DNA of 64,000 nucleotides from Agromyces mediolanus (GTDB lineage: Bacteria; Actinomycetota; Actinomycetes; Actinomycetales; Microbacteriaceae): positions 1 through 64,000 of the forward strand of contig NZ_JAMBNX010000007.1 of assembly GCF_023715325.1 (NCBI RefSeq). Direction: 5' to 3'. Made by a program: the position numbers and the translations under genes. The notes beneath the pieces are model-generated. The model worked only from the letters and a program-made list of their open reading frames with translations. It had not been told where the DNA came from and made no database searches. The first letter of the stretch is position 1. Each line of letters starts with the position of its first letter. Positions 27,100 through 36,253 of the stretch are shown piece after piece.

Positions 27100-29688
27100 A
27101 TGACTGACGAATTCAGCACCGAAGCCGCAGACGGCGAGCACAACCACGGCAGGATCGACCAGGTCGACCTGCAGCTGGAGATGCAGCGTTCGTACCTCGA
27201 TTACGCGATGAGCGTGATCGTCGGGCGCGCGCTGCCCGACGTCCGCGACGGCCTGAAGCCCGTGCACCGCCGCGTCATCTACACGATGTACGACGGCGGC
27301 TACCGCCCCGACCGTGCGTTCTCGAAGTGCACGCGCGTCATCGGCGACGTCATGGGCCAGTTCCACCCGCACGGCGACAGCTCGGTGTACGACGCGCTCG
27401 TGCGTCTCGTGCAGCCGTGGTCGCTGCGCTACCCGCTCGCCCTCGGTCAGGGCAACTTCGGCTCGCCCGGCAATGACGGCGCCGCCGCCCACCGGTACAC
27501 CGAGACCAAGATGTCGCCGCTCGCCCTCGAGATGGTGCGCGACATCGAGGAAGAGACCGTCGACTTCCAGGACAACTACGACGGTCGCACCCGGGAGCCC
27601 ACCGTGCTCCCCGCGCGCTTCCCGAACCTGCTCGTCAACGGCTCGGTCGGCATCGCGGTCGGCATGGCCACGAACATCCCGCCGCACAACCTGCGCGAGG
27701 TGTCCGAGGGCGCGCTCTGGGCGCTCGAGCACCCGGATGCCTCGCACGAGGAGCTGCAGCAGGCGCTCATGGAGCGCATCAAGGGGCCGGACTTCCCGAC
27801 CGGCGCGCAGATCCTGGGCGTCAAGGGCATCCACGACGCGTACCGCACGGGCCGTGGCTCCATCACCATGCGCGCGGTCGTCAGCGTCGAGGAGATCCAG
27901 GGCCGCACCTGCCTCGTCGTCACCGAGCTGCCGTACCAGGTGAACCCCGACAACCTCGCGGTGAAGATCGCCGAGCTCGTGAAGGACGGCAAGCTCGCCG
28001 GCATCGCCGACATCCGCGACGAGACCTCCGGCCGCACCGGCCAGCGGCTCGTGCTCGTGCTGAAGCGCGACGCGGTCGCGAAGGTCGTGCTGAACAACCT
28101 CTACAAGCACACGCAGCTCCAGGAGAACTTCGGCGCGAACATGCTCGCGATCGTCGACGGCGTGCCGCGCACGCTCTCGATCGACGGCTTCATCACGCAC
28201 TGGATCGCGCACCAGATCGACGTGATCGTGCGCCGGACCACCTTCCGCCTGAAGAAGGCCGAGGCCGACGCGCACATCCAGCGCGGCTACGTGAAGGCGC
28301 TCGACGCACTCGACGAGGTCATCGCGCTCATCCGCCGCTCGCCCGACGTCGACGAGGCCCGCACCGGCCTGATGAACCTGCTCGGGGTCGACCAGCTGCA
28401 GGCCGACGCCATCCTCACCATGCAGCTCCGCCGCCTCGCGGCGCTCGAGCGGCAGAAGATCATCGACCGCCTCGCGCAGCTCGAGCTCGAGATCGCCGAG
28501 TACCTCGCGATCCTCGCCGACGAGGGGCGCCAGCGCACCATCATCTCCGATGAGCTCACCGAGATCGTCGCGAAGTTCGGCGACGACCGGCGCACCCACA
28601 TCATGCCCGGCTACGACGGCGACATGTCGGTCGAAGACCTGATCCCCGAGGAGGAGATGGTCGTCACCGTCACGCGTGGCGGCTACATCAAGCGCACCCG
28701 CAGCGACAACTACCGCTCGCAGCACCGCGGCGGCAAGGGCGTGAAGGGGGCGCAGCTGCGCGCCGACGACGTGGTCGACCACTTCTTCGTCACGACGACG
28801 CACCACTGGCTGCTGTTCTTCACGAACATGGGCCGCGTCTACCGGGCGAAGACGTACGAGATCCTCGAGGCCGGCCGCGACGCGAAGGGCCAGCACGTCG
28901 CGAACCTGCTCGAGATGCAGCCCGACGAGCGGATCGCCGAGATCGTCGACATCCGCGACTACCAGGTGGCGACCTACCTCGTGCTCGCCACGCGCGACGG
29001 GCTGGTGAAGAAGACCGAGCTCGCCGCGTACGACACGAACCGTTCGCGCGGGGTCATCGCGATCAACCTCCGCGAGGGCGACGAGCTCGTCTCCGCGATG
29101 CTCGCGAACGAGACCGACGAGATCTTGCTCGTCTCGCAGAAGGGCATGTCGCTCCGCTTCGAGGCGACCGATGAGGCGCTGCGACCCATGGGCCGTGCGA
29201 CCTCCGGCGTGAAGGGCATGTCCTTCCGCGCCGGGGATGCGCTGCTCGCGGCATCCGTCGTCCCGTCGTCCGACGACGACGACGAGGCGGATGCCCCGGA
29301 GGATTCGGCCGGTCAGAAGCTCAGCCCGAGCGACGCGTACGTCTTCGTCGTGACCGAGGGCGGATACGCGAAGCGCACCCGCATCGAGGAGTACCGCAAG
29401 CAGAACCGCGGCGGACTCGGCATCAAGGTCGCCAAGCTCTCCGACGATCGGGGCGATCTCGCGGGGGCCCTGATGGTCTCGCGGAGCGACGAGGTCCTTG
29501 TGGTTCTTGCCAGTGGCAAGGTGGTACGCTCCCATGTCGCCGAAGTCCCGGCCAAGGGCCGGGATACGATGGGCGTCGTGTTCGCGAAGTTCGCGAACGA
29601 CGACCGCATCATCGCGATCGCGAAGAATTCAGAGAGGAACCTCGACGAGGAAACCGAAGAGTCGGTGGAGTCGACGGACGCCGAGTAA
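27100..29688 (+). CDS. gyrA: DNA gyrase subunit A
   Basis: An 862-residue DNA breakage-reunion subunit. The catalytic tyrosine is Tyr133 in [10 protein letters not shown]. The quinolone-resistance region reads [14 protein letters not shown] with Ser94 and Asp98 at the positions of E. coli Ser83 and Asp87, so the usual resistance substitutions are absent. The C-terminal beta-pinwheel has a GyrA-box-like [12 protein letters not shown], and a second repeat [11 protein letters not shown]. An acidic insert [13 protein letters not shown] sits in one blade, and the tail is acidic ([13 protein letters not shown]). Confidence 0.98.
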   Translation: MTDEFSTEAADGEHNHGRIDQVDLQLEMQRSYLDYAMSVIVGRALPDVRDGLKPVHRRVIYTMYDGGYRPDRAFSKCTRVIGDVMGQFHPHGDSSVYDALVRLVQPWSLRYPLALGQGNFGSPGNDGAAAHRYTETKMSPLALEMVRDIEEETVDFQDNYDGRTREPTVLPARFPNLLVNGSVGIAVGMATNIPPHNLREVSEGALWALEHPDASHEELQQALMERIKGPDFPTGAQILGVKGIHDAYRTGRGSITMRAVVSVEEIQGRTCLVVTELPYQVNPDNLAVKIAELVKDGKLAGIADIRDETSGRTGQRLVLVLKRDAVAKVVLNNLYKHTQLQENFGANMLAIVDGVPRTLSIDGFITHWIAHQIDVIVRRTTFRLKKAEADAHIQRGYVKALDALDEVIALIRRSPDVDEARTGLMNLLGVDQLQADAILTMQLRRLAALERQKIIDRLAQLELEIAEYLAILADEGRQRTIISDELTEIVAKFGDDRRTHIMPGYDGDMSVEDLIPEEEMVVTVTRGGYIKRTRSDNYRSQHRGGKGVKGAQLRADDVVDHFFVTTTHHWLLFFTNMGRVYRAKTYEILEAGRDAKGQHVANLLEMQPDERIAEIVDIRDYQVATYLVLATRDGLVKKTELAAYDTNRSRGVIAINLREGDELVSAMLANETDEILLVSQKGMSLRFEATDEALRPMGRATSGVKGMSFRAGDALLAASVVPSSDDDDEADAPEDSAGQKLSPSDAYVFVVTEGGYAKRTRIEEYRKQNRGGLGIKVAKLSDDRGDLAGALMVSRSDEVLVVLASGKVVRSHVAEVPAKGRDTMGVVFAKFANDDRIIAIAKNSERNLDEETEESVESTDAE

Positions 29689-29712
29689 CCGCCTAAGGGA
29701 GAATCACCACCG

Positions 29713-30117
29713 ATGAGTAGCGTCGCCGAGAAGCTGGCCAAGAAGTCCGGCCGCAAGGCCCCGGCCAAGCAGGTCCGCCTGCGTCTGGTCTACATCGACT
29801 TCTGGTCGGCCGTGAAACTGTCCTTCCTGATCGCGGTCTGCCTTGCGGTCGTGAACATCGTCGCGACGTTCCTCGTCTACACGGTGCTGAACTCGACCGG
29901 CATCTTCAGCAAGCTCAACGAGCTCGTCCGCGACGTCGCCGGTCAGGGCGGCGACCTGACCGCGATCCTGTCGCTCGGCAATGTGATGGGCTTCGCCATC
30001 GTCGTCTCGCTGCTGAACCTCGTCGTCACGACGGCTCTCGGTGCCATCATGGCCGTGCTCTACAACCTCAGCGTGAAGATCACGGGCGGCATCCTGGTGG
30101 GCTTCACGAACAACTGA
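29713..30117 (+). CDS. DUF3566 transmembrane protein
   Basis: A 134-residue protein in the conserved slot directly after gyrA (mycobacterial Rv0007 position). A basic N-terminus (KLAKKSGRKAPAKQVRLRLV) precedes two membrane spans, about 38-62 and 94-122, linked by VRDVAGQGGDLTAIL. Its function is unknown. ATG 29713 has GGGAG about 9 nt upstream. It is 24 bp from gyrA and likely co-transcribed. Confidence 0.92.
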   Translation: MSSVAEKLAKKSGRKAPAKQVRLRLVYIDFWSAVKLSFLIAVCLAVVNIVATFLVYTVLNSTGIFSKLNELVRDVAGQGGDLTAILSLGNVMGFAIVVSLLNLVVTTALGAIMAVLYNLSVKITGGILVGFTNN

Positions 30118-30208
30118 GTCGCCGGTGCCGGCGGCGCCCAGCTCGATTCGGTGTTTCACGCACGGTCGGGTAGGCTGTCCTTCGGCCTTCACGGGCCGGC
30201 ACCGATTC

Positions 30209-30282
30209 GGGGATGTAGCTCAGGCGGTTAGAGCGCTTCGCTGATAACGAAGAGGTCCGAGGTTCAAGTCCTCGTATCCCCA
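30209..30282 (+). tRNA. ileT: tRNA-Ile (GAT anticodon)
   Basis: A 74-nt cloverleaf. The acceptor GGGGATG pairs with TATCCCC (one G-T), the D arm contains AGCTCAGGCGGTTAGAGC, the anticodon stem-loop is CTTCGCTGATAACGAAG with GAT, and the T arm is CGAGGTTCAAGTCCTCG. CCA is not encoded. It occupies the usual position downstream of gyrA. Confidence 0.98.
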
Positions 30283-30323
30283 CTCCAAAACTCCACACTC
30301 GCCGGCGGCATCGCCACCGGTAC

Positions 30324-30396
30324 GGGGCCTTAGCTCAGTTGGTAGAGCGCCTGCTTTGCAAGCAGGATGTCAGGAGTTCGATTCTCCTAGGCTCCA
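30324..30396 (+). tRNA. alaT: tRNA-Ala (TGC anticodon)
   Basis: A 73-nt cloverleaf with anticodon loop TTTGCAA (TGC) and the G3-T70 acceptor pair that defines alanine tRNAs. CCA is not encoded. Its 3' 46 nt form the left copy of a 49-bp direct repeat with 33752-33800, so the gene served as an integration target and was regenerated intact. Confidence 0.98.
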
Positions 30397-30399
30397 CAC
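30351..30399 (+). repeat. attL: Left attachment-site copy (attL) in tRNA-Ala
   Basis: These 49 bp run from the anticodon stem to just past the tRNA-Ala end and recur at 33752-33800 with a single difference (C30392 versus A33793). This is the pattern left by tRNA-targeting site-specific integration. Confidence 0.88.
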
Positions 30400-30404
30400 G
30401 GTCG

Positions 30405-30440
30405 AGAACCTCAGTCATTCGACTGGGGTTCTTTTCGTTT
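30405..30440. terminator. Terminator between tRNA-Ala and the TetR gene
   Basis: Stem GAACCTCAGTC / GACTGGGGTTC (30406-30416 with 30421-30431, one G-T pair) around ATTC, followed by TTTTCGTTT. It is well placed for the tRNAs on the plus strand. Confidence 0.75.
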
Positions 30441-30457
30441 CTCCGTGCCGGTCAGCC

Positions 30458-31027
30458 CTATGGCCGCTCGTCGATCATTGCCGCGAAGGCCTCGAGTGCG
30501 GAGCGGGTGCGGCTTGCGTCTCCGGTGCTCAGTAGATCGATGGTGAGGCCGCTCAGGGTAGCGAGCGTGAGAGATGCGCGGATCTCCGCTGTTGCATTCG
30601 AGTGTCCGTCGGCTTCCAGCCAGGCAGTGAAGTAGCGGAGCCAGAAGAGGAGCAAGTCCTCGCGCACGTCGGCTGGGACTCTCCCGTCGATCATCATCGC
30701 TTCCATGTCGATCCGAGAGAAGGCGAGATTGGTTGGGTCTGCGCCCCACCAATCCCAGAGCACGATGAGTCCGGCGCCGGTCGAGATGCCCGAGTGGGTT
30801 GCACGGTAGGTGTCGAGGAACGTGAGGTTCGCCTCTCGAGCTCTGCCGAGCGCTGCGCTGACGAGGTCGTTCCGCGATCCGAACTGATAGGTGATCACCG
30901 TGGTGCTCGTGCCGAGTGCGGCAGCGAGCTTCCGGATGGACAGGTTCGAGAGCCCGTACTGTGCAAGGTACTCGATGACCTGGTCGAGGATTTCGGCGCG
31001 CCGTTCAGGAGCAAACGGTCTGGACAT
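30458..31027 (-). CDS. TetR family transcriptional regulator
   Basis: A 189-residue repressor. The N-terminal helix-turn-helix spans about residues 25-55 (LSNLSIRKLAAALGTSTTVITYQFGSR), and the rest is a helical ligand-binding domain with many Trp and Leu residues (LWDWWGADPTNLAF). ATG 31027 has a very strong GAAGGAGGAAG. It is the only regulator in the island, so it probably controls the transporter/hydrolase pair through the palindrome at 32668-32685. The inducer is unknown. Confidence 0.88.
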   Translation of the reverse strand: MSRPFAPERRAEILDQVIEYLAQYGLSNLSIRKLAAALGTSTTVITYQFGSRNDLVSAALGRAREANLTFLDTYRATHSGISTGAGLIVLWDWWGADPTNLAFSRIDMEAMMIDGRVPADVREDLLLFWLRYFTAWLEADGHSNATAEIRASLTLATLSGLTIDLLSTGDASRTRSALEAFAAMIDERP

Positions 31028-31150
31028 CTTCCTCCTTCGGATTGGGCGGTAGGCGATCGCGGGCGGGACGCGCGTGACCTGTCGCGTCGAGTTCGAAGGA
31101 CAGGCGGGATGCCCCTACGTCGACCGTGACGATACGGCATCCTGCAGGGT

Positions 31151-32641
31151 TCATCGACCAACCGACGTCGTCCTCGTCGAGCCGGCCGCGTCTCCCTCCA
31201 CCCTGGATCCGGAGAAACGGCGCAGGAGCGCGGGTGTCGCGAACATCCCGACCGCGACAGAGATGCCGACGATGGCGCAGATTCCGAAGTACATCGCTTC
31301 ATTGCTGCCGGGATTGAACCACTCACCAGCGGTGCCGGCCAGGGCGATGCCGCCGGCGATCCCGAGATACTGCACGGCGATCATCCGGGTGCTGAATGCG
31401 GGCGGTCCGACGAGGCTGGCGAGTGAGAGCCCGGACGGCGTCACCACGATGTCGGCAGCGCCGAAGGCGAGCACGATGAGGGCGAGGATCACGACCGGGG
31501 TCTTCTCGCCGCTCGCGGACGAGAGGGCGAGCAGGAGGAGCGCCGAACTGCAGATGGCGAACGACGTCCCGAACTTGACTGCAAGGCTTGGCTGTCGACT
31601 CCCGAGCTTTCCCCAGATGATCGCGAGAATCGGCGCGAGGAAGATCGAGCAGAGCGGCGCTGCCGCGAGGATCGTCGATGGTGGCAGTTCCATGCCGAGG
31701 ACCGCGCGGTCCGTGGAGCCTTCTGAGTAGACCGCAACCGACCCGTAGAGCTGTTGGTAGAGACCGTTGAAGACGAAGGTCGCGACGAAGAAGGGCAGGT
31801 ATCCAACGATGCTCCGCTTGGCTTCCGCGTCGAGGGACCGGTCTCTCAAGAGCTTCGTGAAGAAGACGATCGCGTACACGACCGAAACGGCACCGATCAC
31901 GGTCGCAGGATTCAGCCCGGAAGCGACCACCGCCACGAGGATGATCGCGGCGGCCGACACCACCGCCGCGACCGCGACAATCTGACCGGGTGTCGCACGG
32001 GCTTCGGGCGCGACCCGCGGAGCGGTCAGCTCGACTCGCCGGCGGAACGGTGAATACAGGAGTCGACCGGTGACGAGCACGACTGCCGAAATGACGAACC
32101 CGATCGTGAAGCCGACGCTCGACTGCAGGATGCCTGCCAGCAGCACACCGATGAATGCCCCGCTCGCCCCGCCGACGTAATAGATCGTGAAGCCGGACTC
32201 CCGCTTCGTCGGGAAGTCATTCAGGGCCCCGCCGACGAGCGCACTCTCGCCGACCCACATCGAAGAGGCGCCGATGACCACGCCTACTAGCCCGATCGCG
32301 AGTCCGATGGGGCCCGGGATCAAGCCGATCGCCAGGTAGCCGACCGCCGCGATCCAAGCTCCCCAGCCCAAGGCCCGTCCTGCTCCGATCACACGGTCGG
32401 CGAACCAGCCCATGACGATCGTCGCAAGGTAGGTGCAGGCACCGAATGCCGCGGAGATGGCGATCGCGCTGTCCACGCTGAATCCCAGGCCACCTTCATC
32501 GGTCGCGAAGTAGATGTAGTAGACGAGCAGCGACTGCAGGCCGAAGAATGTGGTGGTGTCGAAGACGGTGAGGCCTGCAACCGGGTAGAGGGTGCGCGGG
32601 AGGCCCGCGAACGTCCTGGGGCGTGTGAGGGTCTGCTCCAT
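31151..32641 (-). CDS. MFS transporter resembling POT/PTR2 oligopeptide symporters
   Basis: A 496-residue protein with 12 to 14 predicted spans. The first span VFDTTTFFGLQSLLVYYIYF has the layout of POT peptide transporters, and GGALNDFPTKRESGFTIYYVGGASGAF resembles the POT signature around helices 4-5. The canonical ExxERFxYY motif of helix 1 is not intact (Asp-Thr-Thr instead), so peptide transport is a guess. AAAGGAG precedes the ATG at 32641. Being divergent from the hydrolase across a shared operator, it probably takes up or exports the hydrolase's substrate or product. Confidence 0.75.
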   Translation of the reverse strand: MEQTLTRPRTFAGLPRTLYPVAGLTVFDTTTFFGLQSLLVYYIYFATDEGGLGFSVDSAIAISAAFGACTYLATIVMGWFADRVIGAGRALGWGAWIAAVGYLAIGLIPGPIGLAIGLVGVVIGASSMWVGESALVGGALNDFPTKRESGFTIYYVGGASGAFIGVLLAGILQSSVGFTIGFVISAVVLVTGRLLYSPFRRRVELTAPRVAPEARATPGQIVAVAAVVSAAAIILVAVVASGLNPATVIGAVSVVYAIVFFTKLLRDRSLDAEAKRSIVGYLPFFVATFVFNGLYQQLYGSVAVYSEGSTDRAVLGMELPPSTILAAAPLCSIFLAPILAIIWGKLGSRQPSLAVKFGTSFAICSSALLLLALSSASGEKTPVVILALIVLAFGAADIVVTPSGLSLASLVGPPAFSTRMIAVQYLGIAGGIALAGTAGEWFNPGSNEAMYFGICAIVGISVAVGMFATPALLRRFSGSRVEGDAAGSTRTTSVGR

Positions 32642-32667
32642 GTGGCACTCTCCTTTGAGGCAGATTA

Positions 32668-32685
32668 ATACAACGGTCGTTGTAT
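32668..32685. promoter_or_regulatory. 18-bp palindromic operator, probable TetR site
   Basis: ATACAACG GT CGTTGTAT is a perfect inverted repeat 26 bp upstream of the transporter start. A half copy, TGTTGTATTA, lies at 32801-32810 before the hydrolase gene. Confidence 0.7.
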
Positions 32686-32845
32686 CAATGATTGGATGCG
32701 AAGTTACCTCCAGCAGGTCGAGTTCGTCAAACGGTCATCGACCCTCGTCGCCCGGGCGGAAGTGTTGCGACGAAGAGTGTCCGACAGTTATCGTGACGCC
32801 TGTTGTATTAACTGCTCAACGTGGGCACGAATCGGAGGATGAAAG

Positions 32846-33667
32846 ATGCCGACACTCGACATCGGGGGCAGGTCCTTTCAGTACGAGCAGTCGGGCCAAG
32901 GGTCGGACATCGTCTGGATCGGTGGCGGCGGGATGCCCGGGAGCGAATGGCGGCTCTACCAGACGCCTGCATTCGACGATCGCTATCGGAACACCACGTT
33001 CGACAACCGAGGTGTCGGTGGAACGGCGCTGAACGACGGCGAGGTCGTGTCGATCGGTGACTTCGCCGACGACGCGGCTGCTCTCATCGAGGCTCTGTGC
33101 GACGGACCTGTGATCTGCGTCGGTCTATCGATGGGCTCGATCATCGCTCAAGAACTTGCTGTGCGCCGGCCCGACCTCGTCAAGGCCGCGGTGGTGATGG
33201 GCACGATCGCGCGCGCGACCGGGTGGGTCTTCACCTACATGGATGCGGAGATCCAGTGGAGAAAAGCCGGCAACCGTCTGTCCGGGGCGATGGGCGCAGC
33301 CCACGGGCTTGCGCAGCTCTACCCTGCGTCTGCTTTGAGCGACGACGAATTCTGCGCGGAGCAGATGGCATACATGACCACCCCTGAGTATGAGAGCGAT
33401 CTCGAGGACTCGCTGATCGCCCAATGGCAGGCGTGCAACGACTACGACGGGAGGCAAAGCCTGGCTACCTGCCGCGTTCCGCTTCACGTCATCGGCTTCG
33501 AGCAGGATGTCCAGGCGCCTCCAAGGTGGGGCCGAGAAGTTGCCGAACTCGCGCCAACGGGGGACTTCACCCTCGTACCCGATGCAGGCCACGCATCCTG
33601 CGTCGGGCACAAGCACCACGAGATCAATCAGCTCATCGCCGACCTCATCCGCCCGTACAATGACTGA
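32846..33667 (+). CDS. Alpha/beta hydrolase
   Basis: A 273-residue alpha/beta-fold hydrolase. The nucleophile elbow is GLSMGS near residue 94, an oxyanion-side WIGGGGMPGSEW lies near the N-terminus, and the catalytic histidine is probably in DAGHASCVGH close to the end. A cap-like insertion lies around residues 125-185. ATG 32846 has GGAGGATGAAAG upstream. The substrate is unknown; pairing with a transporter suggests hydrolysis of an imported ester or amide. A decayed relative of its N-terminus occurs at about 37600. Confidence 0.85.
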   Translation: MPTLDIGGRSFQYEQSGQGSDIVWIGGGGMPGSEWRLYQTPAFDDRYRNTTFDNRGVGGTALNDGEVVSIGDFADDAAALIEALCDGPVICVGLSMGSIIAQELAVRRPDLVKAAVVMGTIARATGWVFTYMDAEIQWRKAGNRLSGAMGAAHGLAQLYPASALSDDEFCAEQMAYMTTPEYESDLEDSLIAQWQACNDYDGRQSLATCRVPLHVIGFEQDVQAPPRWGREVAELAPTGDFTLVPDAGHASCVGHKHHEINQLIADLIRPYND

Positions 33668-33751
33668 AGGCGCAGAACGTCCCTGCCATTTTATCTACGC
33701 CCCAAGCGCGCCCCAGGCCTCCAAACAGCCGCAGCAACACGAGCTCCTCTT

Positions 33752-33800
33752 CTGCTTTGCAAGCAGGATGTCAGGAGTTCGATTCTCCTAGGATCCACAC
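33752..33800 (+). repeat. attR: Right attachment-site copy (attR), truncated tRNA-Ala 3' part
   Basis: Repeats 30351-30399 with one mismatch, including the TGC anticodon loop, T arm and 3' acceptor strand. It lacks the D arm and 5' acceptor strand, so it is not a functional tRNA gene. Confidence 0.88.
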
Positions 33801-33837
33801 TTCGGCCCCACCGGCTCCGGTCACGGGAGGCATCCGC

Positions 33838-34386
33838 ATGACCACCCCGCAGGCACTCAGCGAGGCCGACCGCAGGATCGTGGCATCCTGGGCGGCCGAC
33901 TGCGCCGAACGGGTCTTGCCGCTCTTCGAGGCCGAGGCCCCCGACGACGATCGCGCCCGCGACGGCATCGCCCGCGCACGGGCCTTCGGTCGCGGCGAGC
34001 TCGACACCGCCGAGCAGATCCGCATCCGCTTCGTCGCCGGTCGTGCGGCCGGCTCCGCGGAAACGCCCGCTGCGGTCGCCGCCGCGCGTGCGGCCGGTCA
34101 GGCCGCGGGCGTCGCGCACATGGGCGCGCACGCGCTCGGCGCGGCCGCGTACGCGGCGAAGGCGGCCTCCCTCGCCGCCACCGAGCCGGAGCCCGCCCGC
34201 CGGCAGGAGGTCGAGTGGCAGCTTCGCCGGCTCACGCCGGAGGCGCGCGCTGCGCTGCGGCGGCTGCCGCTGCTCGGCACGGACTCAGCGGGCCCGTTGG
34301 GACCCGGGCTGCTCGCGACGGGCGTGCTCGCCACGACGATTCGCGAGCTCCAGGCTGCACTCGGAGCCTCCGGGCCGACGGGCTAG
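33838..34386 (+). CDS. Putative immunity protein (Imm-5-like family)
   Basis: A 182-residue all-helical Ala-rich protein. The segment AADCAERVLPLFEAEAPDDDRARDGI, the following ARAFGRGE, and AAGVAHMGAHALGAAAYAAKAA match the Imm-5-like putative immunity family as I remember it. No toxin gene is adjacent, so it may be an orphan or have another role. ATG 33838 has GGGAGG 7 nt upstream. It lies directly after attR and is therefore the original neighbour of tRNA-Ala before island insertion. Confidence 0.75.
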   Translation: MTTPQALSEADRRIVASWAADCAERVLPLFEAEAPDDDRARDGIARARAFGRGELDTAEQIRIRFVAGRAAGSAETPAAVAAARAAGQAAGVAHMGAHALGAAAYAAKAASLAATEPEPARRQEVEWQLRRLTPEARAALRRLPLLGTDSAGPLGPGLLATGVLATTIRELQAALGASGPTG

Positions 34387-34427
34387 GCGCCTGCGTCCCC
34401 GGAGGCATCGAGGAGGATCCTTCGAGC

Positions 34428-35768
34428 TCAGCCCGCGCGTTCGGTGTCGACGGTGTCGGTAGTCATCGGCGCGCGTGAGTCGCCGGGCTGGCGGCCGGAG
34501 GTTGCGGCGGCGGTGGACTGTGTGGTGCGGCTCAGCCGCATGGCTGCGCGGCCGGAGGGGACGAAGACGGCGATGGCGGTGACGAGGATGGTGACGATCC
34601 CGGCGATGACGAGGAGATGCTCGATGCTGAGGAGGTCGGCGAGTGGGCCGAACGCGACGAGCCCGATGGGTGCTGCGGTGGCCATGACGATGTTCAGGTA
34701 GCTGAAGACTCTGCCGTGCTTGTCGGGCTCGACGGTCTCTTGGATGAGGGTCATGAACGGGGCAGAGAACAGCGGGGTGAGCAAGCCGAACCCGAACATG
34801 AAGACGTAGAAGACCCAGAGGTTGGGGCTGAGACCGAGCCCGATGGTGACCACGCCGTAGCCGATGGTGGAGAGCAGGATCAGGCCGATTCTGGAGCGGC
34901 CGGCGAAGACGGTGGAGACGAGGATGCCGCTGAGGAGCATGCCGATGCTGAAGACGATCTCCAGGACGGCGACCATCCACACCTCGCTGCCGAAGGACCG
35001 GGCGACCATGAGCGGGGTGACGAACATGGGTGCGACGGTGAGGAGGAAAATGATCGCAAACACGATCAGCAGCCAGCGCACGATCCGGTGCGTCCAGATG
35101 TAGCGGGCGCCCTCGGCGAGGTCCGCGCGGTAACCGGTGGTCTTATCGGCGATCGTCGTCAGGGTGGGGACGGCGACCATCGCGAGCAGTCCGATGCCGA
35201 TGAGCGCGGTGATGACGTCGATGAAGAAGACCGGGATGAGTCCGAACGCGGCGAACACGACACCGGCGGCGACGGGCGCGAGCAGCATCATGGCGGACTG
35301 GATGGTCTGGAACAGACCGTTGATGCGCAGTAGCTGATCGTGCGGGACGATCTGCGGGATCATCGCCTGCACAGCCGGGGCCTGGAATCCGGCGCCGACC
35401 GAGCGCACGGCGACGGCGAGCAGAATGATCCACAATTCGGTGATGCCGATGCTCATCAGGAGCGCCAGAACGAGGGTGGCGAGGGCGATGCCGCCGTCCG
35501 CGATCATCGCCAGCGCCTTCCTGTTCATCCGGTCAGCGAGCACCCCGCCGAAGATGGAGATCAGTCCTTGCGGGAGAAACCCGGCAACAGCCCAGAGCGC
35601 GATGGCCAGCCCGGACTTCGTTTCGAACGTGATCCACCACATGACCGCGTGCTGGACCACCAGCGATCCGAACATCGAGGAGGTCTGGCCGGAGAGGAAG
35701 AGGACGGCGTTGCGCTTCCAATGCGGGTGCGCCTGCAGTCGCTCGCCGGCCTCGCTGTTCACGGCCAC
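34428..35768 (-). CDS. MFS efflux transporter (MefA-like / DHA3 type)
   Basis: A 446-residue protein with 12 spans. The N-terminus (WKRNAVLFLSGQTSSMFGS) and the A-motif-like GGVLADRMNRK are typical of macrolide-efflux-type MFS proteins related to MefA. Drug export is inferred from the subfamily, not shown. It starts at GTG 35768, overlapping the upstream SRPBCC gene by 10 bp, and forms an operon with it and the ArsR gene. Confidence 0.82.
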   Translation of the reverse strand: MAVNSEAGERLQAHPHWKRNAVLFLSGQTSSMFGSLVVQHAVMWWITFETKSGLAIALWAVAGFLPQGLISIFGGVLADRMNRKALAMIADGGIALATLVLALLMSIGITELWIILLAVAVRSVGAGFQAPAVQAMIPQIVPHDQLLRINGLFQTIQSAMMLLAPVAAGVVFAAFGLIPVFFIDVITALIGIGLLAMVAVPTLTTIADKTTGYRADLAEGARYIWTHRIVRWLLIVFAIIFLLTVAPMFVTPLMVARSFGSEVWMVAVLEIVFSIGMLLSGILVSTVFAGRSRIGLILLSTIGYGVVTIGLGLSPNLWVFYVFMFGFGLLTPLFSAPFMTLIQETVEPDKHGRVFSYLNIVMATAAPIGLVAFGPLADLLSIEHLLVIAGIVTILVTAIAVFVPSGRAAMRLSRTTQSTAAATSGRQPGDSRAPMTTDTVDTERAG

Positions 35769-36253
35769 CCACCGGTCTCGCTGGTGAGGTCGTGGACGAG
35801 GGAGGTGAAGCAGCCCAGCCAGCCCTGTTCATTGTCGTTGCGAAGGGCGAGTGAACGGTAGCCGCTCTGAGTGAACCGCATCCGGGTGCGCGGCGCGTCG
35901 GCCGTGCCGATGTCGTCCAGTTCGACGGACACGAGCGTCTCGGGGTTCGGGTGACCGCCGTCGACTTGGGTCAGGGTGAGCGCCAGCCTTCCGAAGGGGT
36001 CGAGTTCGCGGAACGCGCCCTGTTCCGTGTAGCGGTGCGGGCCAGTCCGCTCCTGGAAGTCCAGCCGCCACCTGCCGCCGGGCCGGGGATCGGATTCCGA
36101 ATGCACGGTCGTGTAGCCGGGCGGGGCGAACCAGCGTGCGAGCGCGTCGGCATCGGTCCAGCGCCGGAACACTCGCTCGCGAGTCGCGGGGAACTCCTGC
36201 TCGATCTCGATCACGAGTCCGCGATCGTCGTGATGGCGCGCGGTGGTGGTCAT
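35759..36253 (-). CDS. SRPBCC/AHSA1 domain protein
   Basis: A 164-residue START/AHA1-like domain with IEIEQEFPATRERVFRRWTDADALARWF at the start and LTQVDGGHPNPETLVSVEL centrally. These small hydrophobic-ligand binding proteins are very often coupled to an ArsR regulator, as here: its ATG overlaps the arsR stop by 4 bp. The ligand is unknown. The C-terminal Trp/Thr-Ser stretch GWLGCFTSLVHDL is as in related proteins. Confidence 0.88.
   Translation of the reverse strand: MTTTARHHDDRGLVIEIEQEFPATRERVFRRWTDADALARWFAPPGYTTVHSESDPRPGGRWRLDFQERTGPHRYTEQGAFRELDPFGRLALTLTQVDGGHPNPETLVSVELDDIGTADAPRTRMRFTQSGYRSLALRNDNEQGWLGCFTSLVHDLTSETGGWP

Larger units (their letters stand above)
30397..33800. mobile_element. 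3.4-kb genomic island integrated at tRNA-Ala, without integrase
   Basis: Delimited by the 49-bp tRNA-Ala duplication. The cargo is a TetR regulator, a POT-like transporter and an alpha/beta hydrolase with a shared operator region. No integrase, excisionase or relic of one is visible on either strand. It is therefore either the remainder of a larger element or was mobilised in trans. Codon use is less strictly GC-ending than in flanking core genes, by eye. Confidence 0.75.

Noticed and set aside
27370..27411. Fluoroquinolone-resistance substitutions in GyrA
   Set aside because: The region reads [12 protein letters not shown] with Ser94 and Asp98 in place, i.e. the usual susceptible-type residues.
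33752..33797. Second tRNA-Ala gene
   Set aside because: Only the anticodon to 3' part is present; no D arm or 5' acceptor strand precedes it, so it is an attachment-site remnant.
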